Origin: Emydura subglobosa
Lineage: Eukaryota; Chordata; Testudines; Chelidae
Length of the DNA stretch: 64,000 nucleotides
Reading direction: 5' to 3'
NCBI GenBank assembly: GCA_007922225.1
Contig: ML679954.1
Span: 21,145,743-21,209,742 of the forward strand
Each line of letters starts with the position of its first letter. Position 1 is the first letter of the stretch. Below, in pieces: positions 60,696 through 64,000 of the stretch. Position numbers and translations under genes: made by a program. The notes under the pieces are model-generated. The model was not told the origin of the DNA, did no database searches, and saw only the letters and a program-made list of their open reading frames with translations.

Positions 60696-63600
60696 GGAAT
60701 AGAAATCAGATAATAGGTATATATATATACATCCAAGGGTAAGGAACAACAATGGGGAAGGTAGGTATAAGCAAAGTCCATTCAGTTAGAGTAGTTGAGA
60801 CCTATTCACAACCATTGATTAGGAGGTGAGAATGTGTGAGCAGTGACAATTACTTCTTGTAATAGAAACTTGGCATTTGTATTTTGTGAAGGACAATAAT
60901 TCAGGTAGCACATGAAAGAACTGTGATGATCCCAAAGCTTTCTCGAAGGGTACAACAACAACTACATTGTTATTAAATATATGTTTGACGTCCTTACTTT
61001 AATCTTAAAATGAGATTCTAATCTGAAAATGGTTTCCATGTGTGTTCTCAAAGTCTCTTCCATACAAATGTGCTCAGTTTACAAATAAAGTTCTTATAAG
61101 TACTAGTACATCTGGAAATTGGGGAGGGCGACCTAAAGGTCCCCAGATCCACCACAGTTTTTATGTAAGATCAGTCCCCTAAATTGGGGGCATATACTAA
61201 ACTTATATATCACTAACCTGCCTGAAAATCCATGCATGAAAGTGGACAGGAATCTGCTACATTTGGATGCTAGACGAAGGATACCAAAACTGTCTGGATA
61301 TTTAAAAAAAAAGAAAGTATACATTGGAGACCTCATTACTCTTTTTATATCAGGCAGCATTTTATGCTCAGTGCACACAGAAAGAGAGAGAGAATAAACT
61401 GGAGCTCAGTGGGTTTCACGTTCTTCCTATTTCTCTGCTGGGATCCTTTCCCACCCCCCCTTGAGCCCTTATCATCTCAGTTGGACATCCCTGTCCCTGG
61501 ACAACTGTCATGGAACACTGTTTCCAACATTCTATCCCATCCACTGGTATAAGGACATCATCCAAAACAGTCTGCTCTCTGTTAACAAGAGGGGAAATTA
61601 TCACTCCATGGGAGCCTGGTAGCAGGAACAACATTAAGAGAATTCCCATACTAAGGAGTACAAGGGAGAGCTCAGAAGATGGAAGGAGAAATGAGGTGAC
61701 AAAGGGAAAGAAGATGGTCAGGTAAGAAAATAGGAAGGAAGGTGATGTTAATGAATTAGGGGACTGCATCAGGGTGCTCAGATGGGTGCAGTATAAAAGG
61801 GATAGATCAAAGACGTCAGAAACTTTGCCAATCTTAGACATGTACAGCAAGATGAATGTTAAAAGTCTGATCATGAAGAGAAACAATGATACTACACTGT
61901 CCAAGAGGAAGCATCAGCTATAGATTGAAAATTTGAACAAGAAGAGTATCAGTTGACTTCCTGTGACATTAAACCTTCAGCTTGAGATAGTGGTTTGTGA
62001 CTGCAGCTCAGCCATTGTTAACCTAACCATAAGAGAAAAATACACTTAAAAGAGATGGACAGTTTGAAAAAAACATCACTTCTGTGCTCCATACAAGCAC
62101 AAAAATCAACCCAGGTGGTATGGCTTGCAGAACTGGGCCTAGCTGACTATTCAGGAAAACACTGAAACTGACAACACACAAAATGCTATCAAATGTACAA
62201 AGTAAATTAAAAAAGACAAATATTATTTCCCGCTAACTTCTTTCAATTGTTGTAATTCAAGTTGTTATTTTTAACTGTATTTTAAAGGGTCTCTAGTCTT
62301 TTCCCCATTGGGATCCACAGCAGCACAGGAGTCAACTCATGTGGAGTAGGTACAGGAGCCTGACATTAGTGATTCAGGCTCTCTTTTGCTGAAAGGCCTT
62401 TACAAACATTAAGGAAGCAGAAAAACTCCCTTATGCATTTTTTTTAAATTAGGGAATTTTTTTAAAATAGTTTTAGGGAATAGTATTTAAAGGGTCATCT
62501 ACCTAAAACTGAATTTTTTTTTAAACTAGTCAATTTGTAAATTAGTCAAGTTTACAGCATCCCTTTAAATCTAAATTTGACTTAATCAAAAAAGGATCCA
62601 AGTAGTCTAGAGAACCTCTAAAGGAAGAGTGGTTAGGAAAAAAAATATTCAAAATAGTAGGCAAATAGTTGATATCCTTTTCACTATTTTCTCTAATTTT
62701 TCTTCTGTGAACTATTTTTCATAGTGAGAGGAATGCATGAAATTTTAATTTGGAGAGACATACTCTAATAGCAGTTACTCATACCAGGATGTGTATCAGT
62801 AGACTTACCGGTAAACCTTTCAGGCGGTTGAAGTCACTTGGTCTTCAGGTTGTTGGGTTTTTTGGTATATTCCCTTCCCACTGGAATCATTGATTACAGA
62901 CACAAAACTGGGATAGTTAGCCCTAAAAGTATATCTTAAAATAAAAAATGGATTCTGAAAAATTTTATATAAAATAATTAGTTACCACTATTTTTAAAAA
63001 TAGTGTATATAAGTTACTACTACCATAAGAAATACTTTGAGGTATAAACATAGATGGAACATCAAGAATGGATGCTGTGTACTTATAGCTACTTTTACTT
63101 ACCTTGAGATACCAACCCAGGATGTTGAAAGAAAGTGAGCTGGGAGTGAGGTGGCATAATTATTGACCTGTATAGGTAAATTCATTAGGATACTGTGGGA
63201 CAGTAGTGTACATAGAGAAATCTTTACTTGGATGCTCCTAATATTCTTGAGAACCCATCTCCCAGTATTACTAGTAATGGATTGATGACTTATTTCTTGT
63301 ATGTGTACACAATATGCAATACTAATTGTATTCATGACATGAAATGTTCACAGCATTTTCTTTGGCTGATGGACTGAGAACAAGAGCCCTGACTTGTATG
63401 ATTACCCAGTTAAATAATAATTTGATGGTCACCTCATTATGGAACATGTTGTATAAAACTACAATACATCTGTTCTGGAATTTTAGAGATCGTACAGAAT
63501 TCTCTGTGATCTGTTTATGATGTTGTGATGATTGACTCTGTCAGTAACTAATAAATGGTAAATAAAAAAGTAACCTGTGATATTAAAGTACTACATTAGC

Positions 63601-64000
63601 TACATTGTGATTAAATTACAGTAACACCACCAGCTATAAACCTTTATAGAATCTTCTCAACCATGCAGTAATTCTCCTAACTATACTATTATGTAGAGTA
63701 CAAATATTTCTTTGTAAGTCCAAAGCAATACATCAGGGAAGCATTTACTGCTAAAGCTAGATTGAGAGTAAATGCATCTTGGGATGCTATGAATAAAAGC
63801 TCTAGCTTCTCATTACTTTATGACAAGACACAGAAATTCACTTTACTTTTCATTTAAGCTTTTCTGCTCCAGTTTATAGATGTATGCCTTCACGCTTTTA
63901 TTCCCTTCTCGCTTCAGCCGTACGTAATAAATGATTATAAATTTTCACATTTGACCACCTCTCTGCTAGTCTCATGCTTAATGCACAAAGTTAGGAAGCT

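Larger units (their letters stand above)
57076..64000. other. Non-coding, SINE fragment and little else
   Basis: Apart from the weak repeat at 58.1 kb and the SINE at 60.6 kb, no feature is supported. A 162-codon minus-strand frame at 61.42-61.90 kb lies on purine-rich plus-strand sequence and has no recognisable domain. Confidence 0.5.

Noticed and set aside
61416..61904. 162-codon minus-strand frame, hydrophobic N-terminal half
   Set aside because: No recognisable family. The plus strand is purine-rich, which gives Leu/Ser/Phe-rich antisense frames by composition. No splice or promoter context was seen.
1..64000. CRISPR array, tRNA or rRNA genes, endogenous retrovirus
   Set aside because: No spaced direct-repeat array, no cloverleaf with intact A and B boxes beyond SINE heads, and no recognisable LTR or retroviral gene were found.

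Overview
The window reads as vertebrate nuclear DNA, most probably from a cryptodiran turtle. The evidence is AT-rich, gene-poor sequence with one CpG-island gene, fragments of tRNA-derived SINEs with a TAGCCRTGTTRG-type head (703-748, 12953-13120, 41630-41760, 60597-60695), CR1 tails, an L1 fragment, MIR-type sequence and short hairpin or TTA-flanked MITEs. I recognise these as typical of turtle genomes from memory. No database search was possible, so the species is not resolved.

Only one protein-coding gene can be supported: ZNF281, on the minus strand at 48655-51276. It is a single uninterrupted 873-codon coding exon with four adjacent zinc fingers. Its CpG-island promoter lies at about 50.7-51.9 kb, with a candidate splice donor and NRF1-like and ZNF143-like sites. 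Its likely 3'UTR extends left toward a candidate poly(A) signal near 46.30 kb. The rest looks intergenic. This fits the known isolation of ZNF281 in a gene desert next to NR5A2 in mammals, but no NR5A2 exon is visible here.

Layout from left to right. 1-4.9 kb: non-coding with a SINE piece, a hairpin repeat and a MIR-like repeat. 4.9-6.4 kb: antisense remnant of an L1 ORF2 carrying a SINE fragment. 6.4-11.2 kb: AT-rich with no recognised repeat. 11.2-14.5 kb: CR1 tail, a composite minisatellite-bearing repeat, an inverted SINE pair and a 479-bp non-autonomous hAT element. 16.8-20.4 kb: TTA-type MITEs and palindromic elements. 20485-25407: a complete but dead hAT DNA transposon of about 4.9 kb with matching terminal inverted repeats and 8-bp target duplication, split by a second, 1.1-kb hAT element with its own ends and duplication. 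25.4-32.9 kb: mostly unassigned. 32.9-38.9 kb: inverted copy of the composite repeat, a hairpin MITE and CR1 pieces. 41.3-45.9 kb: more copies of the same repeat families. 46.3-51.9 kb: ZNF281. 52-64 kb: non-coding sequence with microsatellites and a few repeats.

No cooperating gene set, RNA gene or CRISPR array is present. The most informative structure is the nested hAT insertion together with its small derivative at 14.0 kb.
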